From positions 1,426,001 through 1,490,000 of the forward strand of contig NZ_JAGJBZ010000001.1 in the NCBI RefSeq assembly GCF_020010925.1: a stretch of 64,000 nucleotides of DNA. Direction: 5' to 3'. Origin of the DNA: Streptomyces griseiscabiei. GTDB taxonomy: Bacteria > Actinomycetota > Actinomycetes > Streptomycetales > Streptomycetaceae. Under the pieces are notes generated by a model, which saw only the letters and a list, made by a program, of their open reading frames with translations, was not told the DNA's origin and ran no database searches. The position numbers were made by a program, and so were the translations under genes. Shown here piece after piece: positions 18,676-27,622 of this stretch; the stretch's first letter is position 1; each line of letters starts with the position of its first letter.

Positions 18676-19464
18676 TCAGCGCCCCTTCCACTGCGGGTCG
18701 CGCTTCTCCAGGAACGCGGAGACGCCCTCGGCCGCGTCCTCGGAGTTGAGCATCACGCCGACCGCGAGGTGCTCCATGACCATCAGGGACTGGATGTCGG
18801 CGTCGAGGCTCCGGTCGATGGTCATCTTGGTGATCCACATGGTGAACGGGCTCTTGTCCGTGAGCTGGCCGGCGAACTCCTCGACGGTGGCGTCGAGTTT
18901 GTCGGCGGGCGCCGAGTCGTTGATCAGGCCGAACTCGGCGGCCTCGACACCGGTGAGCAGCTTGCCGGTGAGCATCAGCTCCTTGGTCCTGCGGACGCCG
19001 ATCATGCGGGGGACGCGGTAGATCGGTCCGGCGCCGCCGAAGAGGGCGCGGCGGATGTGGAAGTCGCCGATCAGGGCGTCGTCCGCGGCGATGGCGAAGT
19101 CGCAGGAGATCATCAGCTCGAAGCCGCCCGCCGTGACATGGCCTTCGAGCACCGCGATCGACGGGGTCCGCATCGAGTAGAGCCGGTCGCAGACCTTCGC
19201 CGACAGCACGGCGACGTCGATGGCGGTGGAGCTGCCGATGAAGTCGGCCTTGAGGCTGTCCAGGTCGAACCCGGAGCAGAAGGTGTTGCCGCGCCCGCGC
19301 AGGATCAGCACCCGCAGCTCCGGGTCGGCGTCGACCTCGGTGATGATCTCGTCCAGCCGGTTCAGGATCGGCACGGTGACACAGTTCTTCTTGTGCGGCC
19401 GGTTGAGCCAGACGCGGGCCACATGGCCGTCCCGCTCGAACTGGATCTCGTCCTCGACTGCCAT
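18676..19464 (-). CDS. Enoyl-CoA hydratase/isomerase family protein
   Basis: Crotonase-fold protein of 262 residues: WLNRPHKKN at the N-terminus, oxyanion-hole segments GRGNTFCSGFDL (about 57-68) and EGHVTAGGFELM (about 103-114), and a long C-terminal helix ending FLEKRDPQWKGR, common in true hydratases. The ATG at 19464 has AAGGAGAG upstream. It is the first gene of the long minus-strand operon, directly downstream of the best-formed CTGAACT palindrome. Confidence 0.85.
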   Translation of the reverse strand: MAVEDEIQFERDGHVARVWLNRPHKKNCVTVPILNRLDEIITEVDADPELRVLILRGRGNTFCSGFDLDSLKADFIGSSTAIDVAVLSAKVCDRLYSMRTPSIAVLEGHVTAGGFELMISCDFAIAADDALIGDFHIRRALFGGAGPIYRVPRMIGVRRTKELMLTGKLLTGVEAAEFGLINDSAPADKLDATVEEFAGQLTDKSPFTMWITKMTIDRSLDADIQSLMVMEHLAVGVMLNSEDAAEGVSAFLEKRDPQWKGR

Positions 19465-19486
19465 CCGCTCTCTCCTTCACTCCCTC

Positions 19487-19508
19487 GAACTGAACTGAAT
19501 TCACTTGA
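19487..19508 (-). promoter_or_regulatory. Candidate TetR operator, most palindromic copy
   Basis: The core TGAACTGAATTCACTTGA (19491-19508) is an imperfect 18-bp palindrome centred on GAATTC: TxAAxTGAATTCAxTTxA is fully symmetric. It lies 23-44 bp upstream of the first gene of the long dehydrogenase operon, where repressor binding would block transcription. Confidence 0.6.
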
Positions 19509-19562
19509 TTCTCGGGGTCGCCCCGCACCCTGTCAACAGGTCCCGCGGAGCGATCGGCCACA

Positions 19563-20735
19563 TCAGGGGCCGGGACGGGTCCGCTCCGGCAGCCCCGTGA
19601 GGCCGAGGAGTCCGGCCAGTCGGACACGGTGGTCGTCCGCCGTGCCGAACAGCGCCTCGTCGGCGCGCGCCCGGCGCACATAGAGATGGGCCGGATGCTC
19701 CCAGGTGAAGCCGATCCCCCCGTGGAGCTGCACATATTCGGCGGTGGCCCGCCGATAGGCGGTGGCGCACACCACCGCCGCCGCACTCGCCGCCACCCGC
19801 GCCTCCTCCGCCTTCCCCTCCTCCCCCGCACCCGGGTCCGCGCGACAGACGGCCGCGTACCGGGCCGCCGACCGCGCCGCCTCGACCTCGACCAGCAGAT
19901 CGGCCAGGCGGTGCTTGACGGCCTGAAAGGAGCCGATCGCTCTCCCGAACTGAGTTCGATGCGAGACATAGTCCACGGTCGCGTCCAGCGCGTGGGCACA
20001 GCCGCCGACCTGTTCGGCGGCCAGCGCCGTCCGTCCGGCGTCCAGGACGGTGTCGACGATGCCGGGCGCCTGCCCCGCCTCGCCGACCGGTTCGGCGGGC
20101 GCGCCCCGGAAGCGGAGCAGGGCCTGTCGGCGGGTGGGGTCCAGCACCCGCCGCGCCGTACGGTCGAGGCCTCCGGCGCCCGGCTCGCACACGAACAGAC
20201 GCGGGCCGTCGGGCGCCCGGGCGGCGACCAGCACCGCGTCGGCGCCCTCGCCGTCGAGCACGAAGTCCGCCTCACCGCGCAACAGCCAGCCGTCCGGCCC
20301 GCGTTCGGCGGTGATCCGCGCCGGGTGCGCGAACCCGGCGACGGTGGCGGTGCGGGCCCCGGCGGCGATCCCCGGCAGCCAGCGCCCGCACGCCGCCCGG
20401 TCGCCACTGGCCAGCAGGGTGTGCGCGGCGAGCACGACGGTAGGGAGCAGCGGCGCGGGGCACAGGACGCGTCCGGTCTCCTCCAGCGCCACGGCGAGAT
20501 CGGCGAACGAGCCGCCGGCCCCGCCGTACTCCTCGGGCAGCGCGAGACCGTGCACCCCGATCTCGCCGGCGAGCCGGTCCCACAGCGCCCGGTCGAATCC
20601 GCGCGACCCGGCCGAATGCCCGCGCACCTCATCGGGCCCGCAGGTGTCGGCCAGGAACTCGCGGAGCACCGCGCGCAGTTGCCGCCGCTCCTCCGTCTCC
20701 CCCAGCAGAGCCGGATCCACATCGAGCCGGAACAT
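19563..20735 (-). CDS. Acyl-CoA dehydrogenase, FadE-type
   Basis: A 390-residue acyl-CoA dehydrogenase-fold protein: LALPEEYGGAGGS in the N-terminal helical domain, a degenerate middle domain, HRTQFGRAIGSFQAVKH in the C-terminal domain and LHGGIGFTWEHPAHLY near the end. The weak middle domain and HGGIGFTWEH are seen in one subunit of the alpha2beta2 FadE heterotetramers of steroid-type catabolism, so it may need a partner such as the 15733 or 13515 product. The ATG at 20735 has GGGAGG upstream. It starts 89 bp downstream of an SDR gene on the same strand. Confidence 0.82.
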   Translation of the reverse strand: MFRLDVDPALLGETEERRQLRAVLREFLADTCGPDEVRGHSAGSRGFDRALWDRLAGEIGVHGLALPEEYGGAGGSFADLAVALEETGRVLCPAPLLPTVVLAAHTLLASGDRAACGRWLPGIAAGARTATVAGFAHPARITAERGPDGWLLRGEADFVLDGEGADAVLVAARAPDGPRLFVCEPGAGGLDRTARRVLDPTRRQALLRFRGAPAEPVGEAGQAPGIVDTVLDAGRTALAAEQVGGCAHALDATVDYVSHRTQFGRAIGSFQAVKHRLADLLVEVEAARSAARYAAVCRADPGAGEEGKAEEARVAASAAAVVCATAYRRATAEYVQLHGGIGFTWEHPAHLYVRRARADEALFGTADDHRVRLAGLLGLTGLPERTRPGP

Positions 20736-20824
20736 CGGGCCTCCCACGTCGCAGTCACAGATGGTCCCGGCGGTGCGCGCCGGGCGGGAGGGCGCGCCCT
20801 CCGTCTCGCTGCCGCAGCCACCGG

Positions 20825-21628
20825 CTACGCGGTGAAGCGACCGCCGTTGGCGAGCAGCACCGCGCCGACGAGGTTGGCGGCCTCGTCGCTCGCCAGGAAC
20901 AGCGCGACGTCGGCGATCTCCTCCGGCGTCGCGTAGGGCCGTACGCGGGGGTCGGCGAAGCCCTCGCGCAGCACGGCCGGGGTGTGGGCGGCCATGCCGG
21001 TCTCGGTCGGGCCGGGGGCCACGGTGTTGACGCGCACGCCGAACGCGATGGCCTCCTTGGCCACGGACTGGCTCAGCGCGTGGACACCGGCCTTGGCGGC
21101 CGCGTAGTGCGGATAGCCGGTGAGCGTGTCGAAGGCGGCGGAGGAACCGAAGGTGACGACGGCTCCCGAACGGTTCGGCACCATCGCCCGCAGGGCGGCG
21201 CGCAGGACGTGGAAGGTGCCGTCCAGATTGATCCGCAGGACCCGTTGCCACGCCTCCACGCCGAGGCGCGTCGTCACCTCGGGCGGGCGGCCGGCCTGTA
21301 CCGCGTCGGCCAGCCAGCCCTTCACGGTGGGATCGTCGACGCCCGCCGCGTGCACCACCACATCCAGTCGGCCGTGCGCCCGTACGGCCGCGTCGAGCAC
21401 CCGGTCGACCTGGTCGGCGTCCGCCACGTCCAGGTCCACCGCGTGCCCCTCGGCCAGTTCCCTCGCCACCGCCTCCGCCGCCGGGCCGTCGATGTCCGCC
21501 ACGACGACGGCCTCGGCGCCCTGGGCGGCCAGCCCGCGGGCGACCGCCCTGCCGATCCCGGAACCCGCGCCGGTGACCAGGGCGACCCGCCCCGCGAACC
21601 GGCCGCGCCCCGCACCCCTGTCGCCCAT
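20825..21628 (-). CDS. SDR family oxidoreductase
   Basis: A 267-residue SDR: TGAGSGIG near residue 20, the VHAAG variant of the NNAG motif, SSAAF...YAAAK catalytic residues and a C-terminus ANGGRFTA where VDGG is usual. An insertion of about 15 residues follows VHAAGVDDPTVKG. It is the first gene after the divergent control region with the CTGAACT element at 21659, with the ACAD gene downstream. Confidence 0.82.
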   Translation of the reverse strand: MGDRGAGRGRFAGRVALVTGAGSGIGRAVARGLAAQGAEAVVVADIDGPAAEAVARELAEGHAVDLDVADADQVDRVLDAAVRAHGRLDVVVHAAGVDDPTVKGWLADAVQAGRPPEVTTRLGVEAWQRVLRINLDGTFHVLRAALRAMVPNRSGAVVTFGSSAAFDTLTGYPHYAAAKAGVHALSQSVAKEAIAFGVRVNTVAPGPTETGMAAHTPAVLREGFADPRVRPYATPEEIADVALFLASDEAANLVGAVLLANGGRFTA

Positions 21629-21658
21629 CGAGCCACCGTCCTCGCACCGTCATCCTCT

Positions 21659-21673
21659 ACTGAACTGACTTCA
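21659..21673. promoter_or_regulatory. Candidate TetR operator in divergent control region
   Basis: ACTGAACTGACTTCA contains the near-palindrome TGAACTGACTTCA (21661-21673). It lies 31 bp upstream of the SDR ATG on the minus strand and 50 bp upstream of the zinc alcohol dehydrogenase ATG on the plus strand, so one bound repressor could control both genes. Confidence 0.55.
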
Positions 21674-21722
21674 TTTTTGCTAAGGTGACGCCCATGTCAA
21701 CAGGCTGCGCAGGGAGGGCGGA

Positions 21723-22805
21723 ATGCGAGCGGTCCGGCTGACGCGCTGGGGCGGCCCACCCGTGGTCACCGAGAGGGAACGCCCCGTACCGAGCGGCGAA
21801 GAGGTCCTGCTGCGGGTCGAGGCGGCCGGTCTGTGCGGCTCCGACCTGCATGTCCTCGCCGCGCGGCCCGGCGCCCTGCCCTACGAGCCGCCCTTCACGC
21901 TCGGGCACGAGGTGGCCGGCCGGGTGGTGGAGCGGGGCCCGGACGCCGTCGGCCCCGGGACCGGGGAGCGGGTGGTCGTGTACGGCGCGTGGGGCTGCGG
22001 GCGGTGCGGGCGCTGTGCGGCGGGCGCGGAGAACTACTGCGACCGACGCGCGGACCTGGACGCGACCCGCACCGGGACGGGGGCCGGTCTCGGGCGCGAC
22101 GGCGGCCTGGCCGACTTCCTGCTCGTACCCTCCGGTCGCCTCCTGGTGCCGGTGGGCGACCTGGACCCCGCCCAGGCCGCGCCGCTGTCCGACGCGGGGC
22201 TCACCTCGTACCACGCGGTGGCGGGACTTCGGCCGGCGCTCGGCGAAGGACGGGACGGGGAGGCGCGTGCCGGCGCCGGCTCGCACGTGGTCGTCATCGG
22301 CGTCGGCGGGCTGGGGCATCTCGCGGTGCAGATCCTCCGCGCCACCACCTCCGCCCGGGTGCTCGCGGTGGACGTCCGGGAGGAGGCGGTCGCGCTCGCC
22401 GAGGCGTGCGGGGCGCACTTCGCGGCGGCCGTCCGGGCGGACACCCCCGAGGTGCTGCGGAAGCGGACCGGTGGCGCGGGGGCCGACGCCGTCGTCGACT
22501 TCGTCGGCACCTCCGCCACGCTCGGCCTGGGGCTGAGCCTGCTGCGGGCGGGCGGCACCCTCTGCCTCGTCGGCAGCGGTGGCGGAGAACTGACGGTCCG
22601 CAAGCCCGGGGCGCTCCCTCCCGGCCTGCGGATCTCCCTGCCGTTCTGGGGCACCCGGCCCGACCTGGAGCGGGTCGTGGCCCTCGCCCGCGCCGGCGTC
22701 GTCAGGGTCACGACCGAGCGGTTCCCGCTGTCCCGGGCCCCGGAGGCGATCGCCGCACTGCGTTCCGGCCGGGTGCGCGGGCGGGCCGTCCTGATCCCCG
22801 ACTGA
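21723..22805 (+). CDS. Zinc-dependent alcohol dehydrogenase (MDR family)
   Basis: A 360-residue medium-chain dehydrogenase: catalytic zinc ligands in GLCGSDLH and GHEVAGRV, the structural zinc cluster CGRCGRCAAGAENYC, and the NAD-binding loop GVGGLGH in the second half. It would oxidise an alcohol to an aldehyde or ketone, or the reverse. It is transcribed away from the SDR/ACAD pair from a shared control region carrying the locus-wide operator, so it probably belongs to the same pathway. Confidence 0.87.
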   Translation: MRAVRLTRWGGPPVVTERERPVPSGEEVLLRVEAAGLCGSDLHVLAARPGALPYEPPFTLGHEVAGRVVERGPDAVGPGTGERVVVYGAWGCGRCGRCAAGAENYCDRRADLDATRTGTGAGLGRDGGLADFLLVPSGRLLVPVGDLDPAQAAPLSDAGLTSYHAVAGLRPALGEGRDGEARAGAGSHVVVIGVGGLGHLAVQILRATTSARVLAVDVREEAVALAEACGAHFAAAVRADTPEVLRKRTGGAGADAVVDFVGTSATLGLGLSLLRAGGTLCLVGSGGGELTVRKPGALPPGLRISLPFWGTRPDLERVVALARAGVVRVTTERFPLSRAPEAIAALRSGRVRGRAVLIPD

Positions 22806-22822
22806 CGGCGGGCCCGCGTACC

Positions 22823-22840
22823 AGAACTGAACTCATCTCA
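22823..22840. promoter_or_regulatory. CTGAACT element downstream of the alcohol dehydrogenase
   Basis: AGAACTGAACTCATCTCA repeats the locus motif 17 bp after the alcohol dehydrogenase stop. No intact gene starts here; if functional it may once have served the minus-strand remnant at 22871-23035 or an adjacent lost gene. Confidence 0.35.
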
Positions 22841-22870
22841 TCCCCGCCGTCGCGGAAGGTGCGTCGCGGC

Positions 22871-23035
22871 TCAGCCGGCGTTGAAGCGGTACGCACCCGC
22901 CGTCGCCCGGTAGACCTTGTGGGACGGACCTGCAAGGGTCGGTGGGTCGCCCTGGGTGAAGCACCCCTTGGACGCGTCCCAGTAGTTGGCGATGAACGCC
23001 TTGCCGCCGGGGCTCTCCGCGCCGGAGCAGGCGCC
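22871..23035 (-). pseudogene. Possible C-terminal remnant of a lost gene
   Basis: The minus frame ending at 22871 reads GGKAFIANYWDASKGCFTQG and then SHKVYRATAGAYRFNAG, which looks like a normal protein end rather than a shadow frame. Upstream the frame continues without a recognisable start or family. I do not recognise the family. It may be the 3' end of a gene whose front was deleted. Confidence 0.25.
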
Positions 23036-23040
23036 GAGGG

Positions 23041-23116
23041 ACGGGATCTCGACATCGTCGGCCCCGTCACCGACTTCGTGCGTCTGCTCTTCGGCGAGGA
23101 GGCCGCCGACGGGTGA
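23041..23116 (+). pseudogene. Possible C-terminal remnant of a second lost gene
   Basis: The plus frame ending at 23116 reads RDLDIVGPVTDFVRLLFGEE, an amphipathic protein-like ending with good codon usage, but nothing recognisable precedes it. It abuts the minus-strand remnant head-to-head near 23036-23041, as expected if one deletion removed the fronts of two divergent genes. From 23117 to the SARP start I see only a 24-codon frame (MSSVTVRTPDAYDPELF...) of doubtful reality. Confidence 0.22.
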
Positions 23117-23252
23117 CGGGCCCGCGAGAGGGCTGCGCATGTCGTCCGTGACCGTGCGGACACCGGATGCGTACGATCCCGAGCTGTTCAGACTTGGCAT
23201 GCACGCGAAATAGTGCGGGAACGGGGCGCTATGGGGCGGAAACGGGGGCACT

Positions 23253-26200
23253 GTGAGCCTGGAATACCGACTGCTCGGGCCGGTCGAGGTCTGGTCCGGC
23301 GGCCGTCGTCTCTCGCTCGGCGGGCCCAAACCCCGCGCGCTGCTGGCCGCGTTGCTGCTGCGGCCGGGGCGGGTGGTCGCGGCCGAGGCGCTGATCGACG
23401 CGATCTGGGGAGAGGGACCGCCGGACTCCGCACGGGCGTTGATCCAGACGTACGTCTCCGGACTGCGGCGCGCGTTACCCGCCGGGGCGGACGGGATCGA
23501 GACCCGCCCGCCCGGCTATCTGCTGCGCGTGGACGGCGACCGCGACCGGACCGACCTCGGGGACTTCGAACGGCTCACGGCGGCGGGACGGGACCGGGCC
23601 GCCTCGGGCGACCGTCCCGGGGCCTCCCGACTGCTGCGGGAGGCACTGGAGTTGTGGCACGGGCCGGCCCTCGGGGGGATCGGGGACGCCCTGCGCGTCG
23701 AGGCCGAGCGGCTGGAGGAGGCGCGGCAGGCCGCCCTGGAGGACCGTATCGCGGCCGACCTCGCCTCGCCCGGCCATGAGCCGAGCCTGGTCGCCGAACT
23801 GACCGCGCTGGTCGGGACCCACCCCACCCGGGAACGGCTGCGCGGACATCTGATGGTCAGCCTCTACCGGCTGGGACGGCAGGCCGACGCCCTCGCGGCG
23901 TACGCGGAGGGACGCGGCGTCCTCGCCGACGAGCTGGGCATCGATCCGGGGCCGGGGTTACGGCAGTTGCACGAGGCGATCCTGCGGTCGGACCCCGCGC
24001 TGATCCCGACCGCCGGGGCGCGGCCGGGACGGCCGCGCCCGGATCGGGGCCCTGCCCAGGGGGGCGAGACAGGGGGCGGGACCGGGTTCGTCAAGACGGA
24101 CGCCGGCCCGCGGACGGACGCCGGCCAGGAGCCGCGCCCACCGCACCAGGCAGGCCGCGACCTCCCCTCCAACCCCGCTCATCCGCTCGACACCACCCAC
24201 CGGCCCGGCCCCTCCGGAGCGGCCGTCGGCGAGGGCTCCCCGGCGGACCCGGCAGGCACGCCGCACGAACGGCCGGTGCGAGCCGAACCGCTGCCGCGGG
24301 CCGCCCTCCTCCCGCCCGCCATCGGTGACTTCACGGGGCGGGAGCGGCAACTCGGCGAGGTGTCCGCCCTGTTGACCGGCGCCCGTGAGGCGATGCCGGT
24401 CGCGGTCGTGTCCGGGCCCGGCGGCATCGGGAAGTCCGCGTTCGCCGTACAGGTCGCGCATCGCGTGGCCGCCGACTACCCGGACGGCCAGCTCTACGCC
24501 GAACTGCACGGCTTCAGCGATCCGGTGCCGCCCGCCGAGGTGCTGGCCCGGCTGCTGCGCGCGCTGGGCTCCGAGCCGCCCGACGCGCCCGCCGAACGCG
24601 GCGACCTGTTCCGCAGCCTGCTCGCCCGGCGCCGGGTGCTGCTGGTCCTCGACGACGCGGGCAGCGAGGCACAGGTACGGCCGCTGCTGCCGGGCAGCGC
24701 CAGCTGCGGCGTGCTGATCACCTCCCGCGCCCGGCTCGCCGGTCTCGGCGGCGCGGCCCGCACCGGGCTGGACGTACTGGACGACGAGTTGGGCATCGAT
24801 CTGCTGGCCCGGATCGCCGGCGACGGGCAGGTCCGGAGCGATCCGGAGGCGGCGCGCCGCATCGTCGCCCTGTGCGGCGGGCTGCCGCTGGCCCTGCGGA
24901 TCGCCGGGGCCCGTCTCGCGACCCGCCGCCACTGGACGTCGCGGATGCTCGCCGACCGCCTCGCCGACGAACGCCGTCGCCTGGACGAACTCACCGTGGG
25001 TGATCTGGAGGTCCGTACCGGCCTCGGCCTCAGCTACGACGCCCTCGACCCGCTCTGCCGCACCGCCCTGCGCCGTATCGGCCTGCTCGGCGCGCCCGAC
25101 GTGGCCTCCTGGACGGTGGCGGCGCTGCTGGACCTGCCGGATCCCGAGGACGCCGAGGACGTGGTGGACCGGCTCATCGACGCGCAGCTGCTGCACTTCA
25201 CGGGCGTGGACCGGGCCGGGCAGTCGCGGTTCGGACTGCACGACCTGGTCCGGGTGTACGCGGCCGAGCGGGCCGAGACGGAGGACCCGCGCGCCGAGCG
25301 GGCCGCCGCCCTCGGGCGCGCGCTCGGCGCCTGGCTGTGGCTCACCTGCCGGGCGACCGCCGCCGGACCGTCCGGTGAGGTGGTGCTCCAGGACCCGAGC
25401 ACCCTGTGGCCGGTCGGTGAACGGGCCGCGCGGCAGGTGCTCGCCGACCCGACCGCCTGGTTCGAGGCGGAGGCCGCGGCGATCGCCGGCGCCGTCGAGC
25501 GGGCCGCCGCCATGGATCTGCACGCGCTCGCCCGCGAGGCCGCCGTGACCCTGTGCTCGTCCGCGTACATCGTCGACAACCGCTTCGACTCCTGGTCGCG
25601 CACCCACGAGGCCGCGCTGGCGGCCGTCCGCCGGGCCGAGGACCGCGCCGGGGAGGCCCTGCTGCTCATCGGTCTCGGGCAACTCCGGTACGAGCAGGAC
25701 GACTTCACGCAGTCCGTGGACCACTACCGGCAGGCGGTCCGGCTGTGCGCCGATCTCGGGGACACCCGGGGACACGCGGCGGCCCTGGCGGGGCTCGGCG
25801 GCGCCTACCGCGAGCAGGGCAGGTTCCGGGACTCCGCACGTGAACTCACCCGCGCCATCGAGGACTTCAGACGGCTCGACGACACGGCGGGCCTCGGCCT
25901 CGCCTGCCGTCTCGCCGGGTCGGTGCACCTCGAAGTCGGTGAGTACGCCACCGCCCGCGTCCTCCTCGACGAGTCCCTGGCCGCCTACCGCCGGCTCGGC
26001 AGCCGGCGCGGGGAGGCGCTCGCCCTGCGGTCGTACGGGCTGCTGCACCGCGCGCTCGGCGAGTACGCGGCGGCGGAGGAGCTGTCCGGCCGGGCCCTGG
26101 CGATCCTCCAGGAGTTCGGCGACCGGCTGATGAGCGCGTACGCCGCCCAGGCCCGGGCGAAGGCGCGGCTGCGGCTGGGGCGTACCCGGGAGGCGGCGGC

Positions 26201-26504
26201 GGACCTGGCCGGTCTGCTCGATGTGTGCCGGACGTACGGCGACCGGTGGGGCGAGGCGCTGGTCCGGCGCACCCTCGGCGAATGCGCCCTCACCGAAGGG
26301 GCGTTGACGGAGGCGGAGAGACATCTCACCGAGTCCGTCGCGCTCTGGGACACACTGCGGCTCCCCCTGCCCCGGGCTCGTACCCTGCGCTCCCTCGCGG
26401 AGTTGCGGGACCGCCTCGGCGACGAGAAGGGGGCACTCGTCCTGCGGGAGGAGGCGGGCGAGGTGTTCACCGCGTACGAGGCGCACGAGGCGGGGGAGCC
26501 GTGA
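23253..26504 (+). CDS. AfsR/SARP family transcriptional regulator with NB-ARC and TPR domains
   Basis: A 1083-residue regulator. Order: OmpR-type winged helix (about 1-95), bacterial activation domain BTAD (about 100-250), a proline-rich linker, an NB-ARC ATPase (Walker A GPGGIGKS near 388; Walker B VLLVLDDAG near 460) and TPR repeats from about 780 to the end. Such proteins activate secondary metabolism or development. Two in-frame TTA codons, 75 and 236, make translation dependent on the bldA leucyl-tRNA. The GTG at 23253 gives the canonical start MSLEYRLLGPVEVW. No biosynthetic cluster is adjacent, so its targets are not evident. Confidence 0.9.
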   Translation: MSLEYRLLGPVEVWSGGRRLSLGGPKPRALLAALLLRPGRVVAAEALIDAIWGEGPPDSARALIQTYVSGLRRALPAGADGIETRPPGYLLRVDGDRDRTDLGDFERLTAAGRDRAASGDRPGASRLLREALELWHGPALGGIGDALRVEAERLEEARQAALEDRIAADLASPGHEPSLVAELTALVGTHPTRERLRGHLMVSLYRLGRQADALAAYAEGRGVLADELGIDPGPGLRQLHEAILRSDPALIPTAGARPGRPRPDRGPAQGGETGGGTGFVKTDAGPRTDAGQEPRPPHQAGRDLPSNPAHPLDTTHRPGPSGAAVGEGSPADPAGTPHERPVRAEPLPRAALLPPAIGDFTGRERQLGEVSALLTGAREAMPVAVVSGPGGIGKSAFAVQVAHRVAADYPDGQLYAELHGFSDPVPPAEVLARLLRALGSEPPDAPAERGDLFRSLLARRRVLLVLDDAGSEAQVRPLLPGSASCGVLITSRARLAGLGGAARTGLDVLDDELGIDLLARIAGDGQVRSDPEAARRIVALCGGLPLALRIAGARLATRRHWTSRMLADRLADERRRLDELTVGDLEVRTGLGLSYDALDPLCRTALRRIGLLGAPDVASWTVAALLDLPDPEDAEDVVDRLIDAQLLHFTGVDRAGQSRFGLHDLVRVYAAERAETEDPRAERAAALGRALGAWLWLTCRATAAGPSGEVVLQDPSTLWPVGERAARQVLADPTAWFEAEAAAIAGAVERAAAMDLHALAREAAVTLCSSAYIVDNRFDSWSRTHEAALAAVRRAEDRAGEALLLIGLGQLRYEQDDFTQSVDHYRQAVRLCADLGDTRGHAAALAGLGGAYREQGRFRDSARELTRAIEDFRRLDDTAGLGLACRLAGSVHLEVGEYATARVLLDESLAAYRRLGSRRGEALALRSYGLLHRALGEYAAAEELSGRALAILQEFGDRLMSAYAAQARAKARLRLGRTREAAADLAGLLDVCRTYGDRWGEALVRRTLGECALTEGALTEAERHLTESVALWDTLRLPLPRARTLRSLAELRDRLGDEKGALVLREEAGEVFTAYEAHEAGEP

Positions 26505-26675
26505 GCGGCCCCGGCGGCTCCAGGAGTCGCTTCAAGGATGGGCACGGGAGATGAAGAGGACCTGAAGGGAAGTTGTAGCGGGCCCCGCGAAGCTTCTCGG
26601 TGTCGGAGGGGAACGGGAGCGAACAGCCCGGACTCCCCCGGCACCAACGGGGAATCAACGGGGAAAGGACTTTCG

Positions 26676-27425
26676 ATGTCCAGTACCACCACGAACGGCA
26701 CCACCAGGAACGGCACCACCAGGAACGGCACCACCGGGCGCGACACGGCCAAGACGTCCGCGCGGCGCGCCGCCACCGCTCTCCTGCTGATCTCGGCGCT
26801 CGCGGGCGGCACGCTCACCGCGGGGGCGGCGTCGGCGACCACGCAGTCGCCGCGCTCGGACGCCGCCGCGGCGGCGGTCTCGCTCCAGACGGCCATCAAG
26901 AACAAGGCGCGGCAGCAGGTGGGCATGTCGCCGCGCAACCGCGAGAGGGCCGGCAACTGCAACTACTACAGCGCCGTCGCCACCAGCCCGAAGAGCGGTG
27001 TGGTCGGCTCGTGCAAGAAGGTCGGCGGGTTGCAGTGGCGCACGAACAACTGGTGCGCCGACTTCGTCCGCTACGTCTGGAAGAACTCCGGCGCGCGCAC
27101 CAAGAACACCGACGCGTTCGCCGGCTCGTTCTACCGGGCCCGCAACTCCATCGGCGCCTGGCACGCCCGGGGTTCGTACGTACCCAAGATCGGTGACGCG
27201 GTGCTCTACGACTGGGACGGCGGCACGCCGAGCCTCGGAACCAACGGCTGGGACGTCGACCACATCGGCATCGTCATCGGCTACAACGCCAAGACCAAGG
27301 CCCTGACCACCATCGAGGGCAACACCACCAAGTCCGGCAACGGCGGCACCGAGGGCGTCTACCAGCGCACCCGGTACAACACCAAGGCCGGTGACGTCGT
27401 CGGCTACGTGACGCCCAGGAAGTAG
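26676..27425 (+). CDS. Secreted CHAP-domain cell-wall hydrolase
   Basis: A 249-residue exported protein. A twin-arginine-containing signal region (ARRAATALLLISALAGG) ends near ASA at residues 52-54. The C-terminal CHAP domain has the catalytic cysteine C127 (NNWCADF) and histidine H196 (DVDHIGIV), so it probably cleaves a peptidoglycan amide bond. The ATG at 26676 has GGAAAGGA upstream. Three NGTT(R/G) repeats precede the signal sequence. Upstream, 26505-26675 is a 171-bp leader without a clear riboswitch fold. A strong terminator follows the gene. Confidence 0.85.
   Translation: MSSTTTNGTTRNGTTRNGTTGRDTAKTSARRAATALLLISALAGGTLTAGAASATTQSPRSDAAAAAVSLQTAIKNKARQQVGMSPRNRERAGNCNYYSAVATSPKSGVVGSCKKVGGLQWRTNNWCADFVRYVWKNSGARTKNTDAFAGSFYRARNSIGAWHARGSYVPKIGDAVLYDWDGGTPSLGTNGWDVDHIGIVIGYNAKTKALTTIEGNTTKSGNGGTEGVYQRTRYNTKAGDVVGYVTPRK
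26694..26738 (+). repeat. Three 15-bp tandem repeats in the CHAP gene
   Basis: Three 15-bp units starting AACGGCACCACC (26694, 26709, 26724) encode NGTTR, NGTTR and NGTTG before the signal peptide. Repeat number may vary among relatives and lengthens the n-region. Confidence 0.75.
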
Positions 27426-27463
27426 CGAGCGAGGGGCCGCACGAGCCCGACACCCACGGGGAG

Positions 27464-27505
27464 GGAGCCCCCGGCACCGGCCGTCGGACCGGTGCCGGGG
27501 GCTCC
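27464..27505 (+). terminator. Strong hairpin terminator after the CHAP gene
   Basis: A perfect 17-bp stem (27464-27480 pairing with 27489-27505, arm GGAGCCCCCGGCACCGG) with an 8-nt loop lies 39 bp downstream of the CHAP stop. No U-tract follows, as is usual in this GC-rich genome. Confidence 0.8.
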
Positions 27506-27551
27506 ACCGCGACGACCGGGCGGTCACCGCCCTGTCGTCCGGACTCTCTTG

Positions 27552-27568
27552 TGGTTACCGGGGAACCA
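27552..27568. promoter_or_regulatory. Palindromic operator for the HxlR regulator
   Basis: TGGTTACCGGGGAACCA is a 17-bp palindrome with a single mismatched pair, 54 bp upstream of the HxlR ATG. GTTACC/GGAAC-type palindromes are typical of HxlR-family sites, so autoregulation is likely. Confidence 0.55.
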
Positions 27569-27622
27569 TAGGAGAGTCAGCGGTGACCTGGACGAACGCA
27601 CTTTCGGCGACTGAGGAACCAG

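Noticed and set aside
26505..26675. ydaO-type cyclic di-AMP riboswitch upstream of the secreted CHAP hydrolase
   Set aside because: Cell-wall hydrolase genes in Streptomyces often carry this riboswitch, and CACCAACGGGGAATC is faintly similar, but the conserved GGGGTGAATC and closing helices are missing and the stretch ends only 10-15 bases from the start codon.
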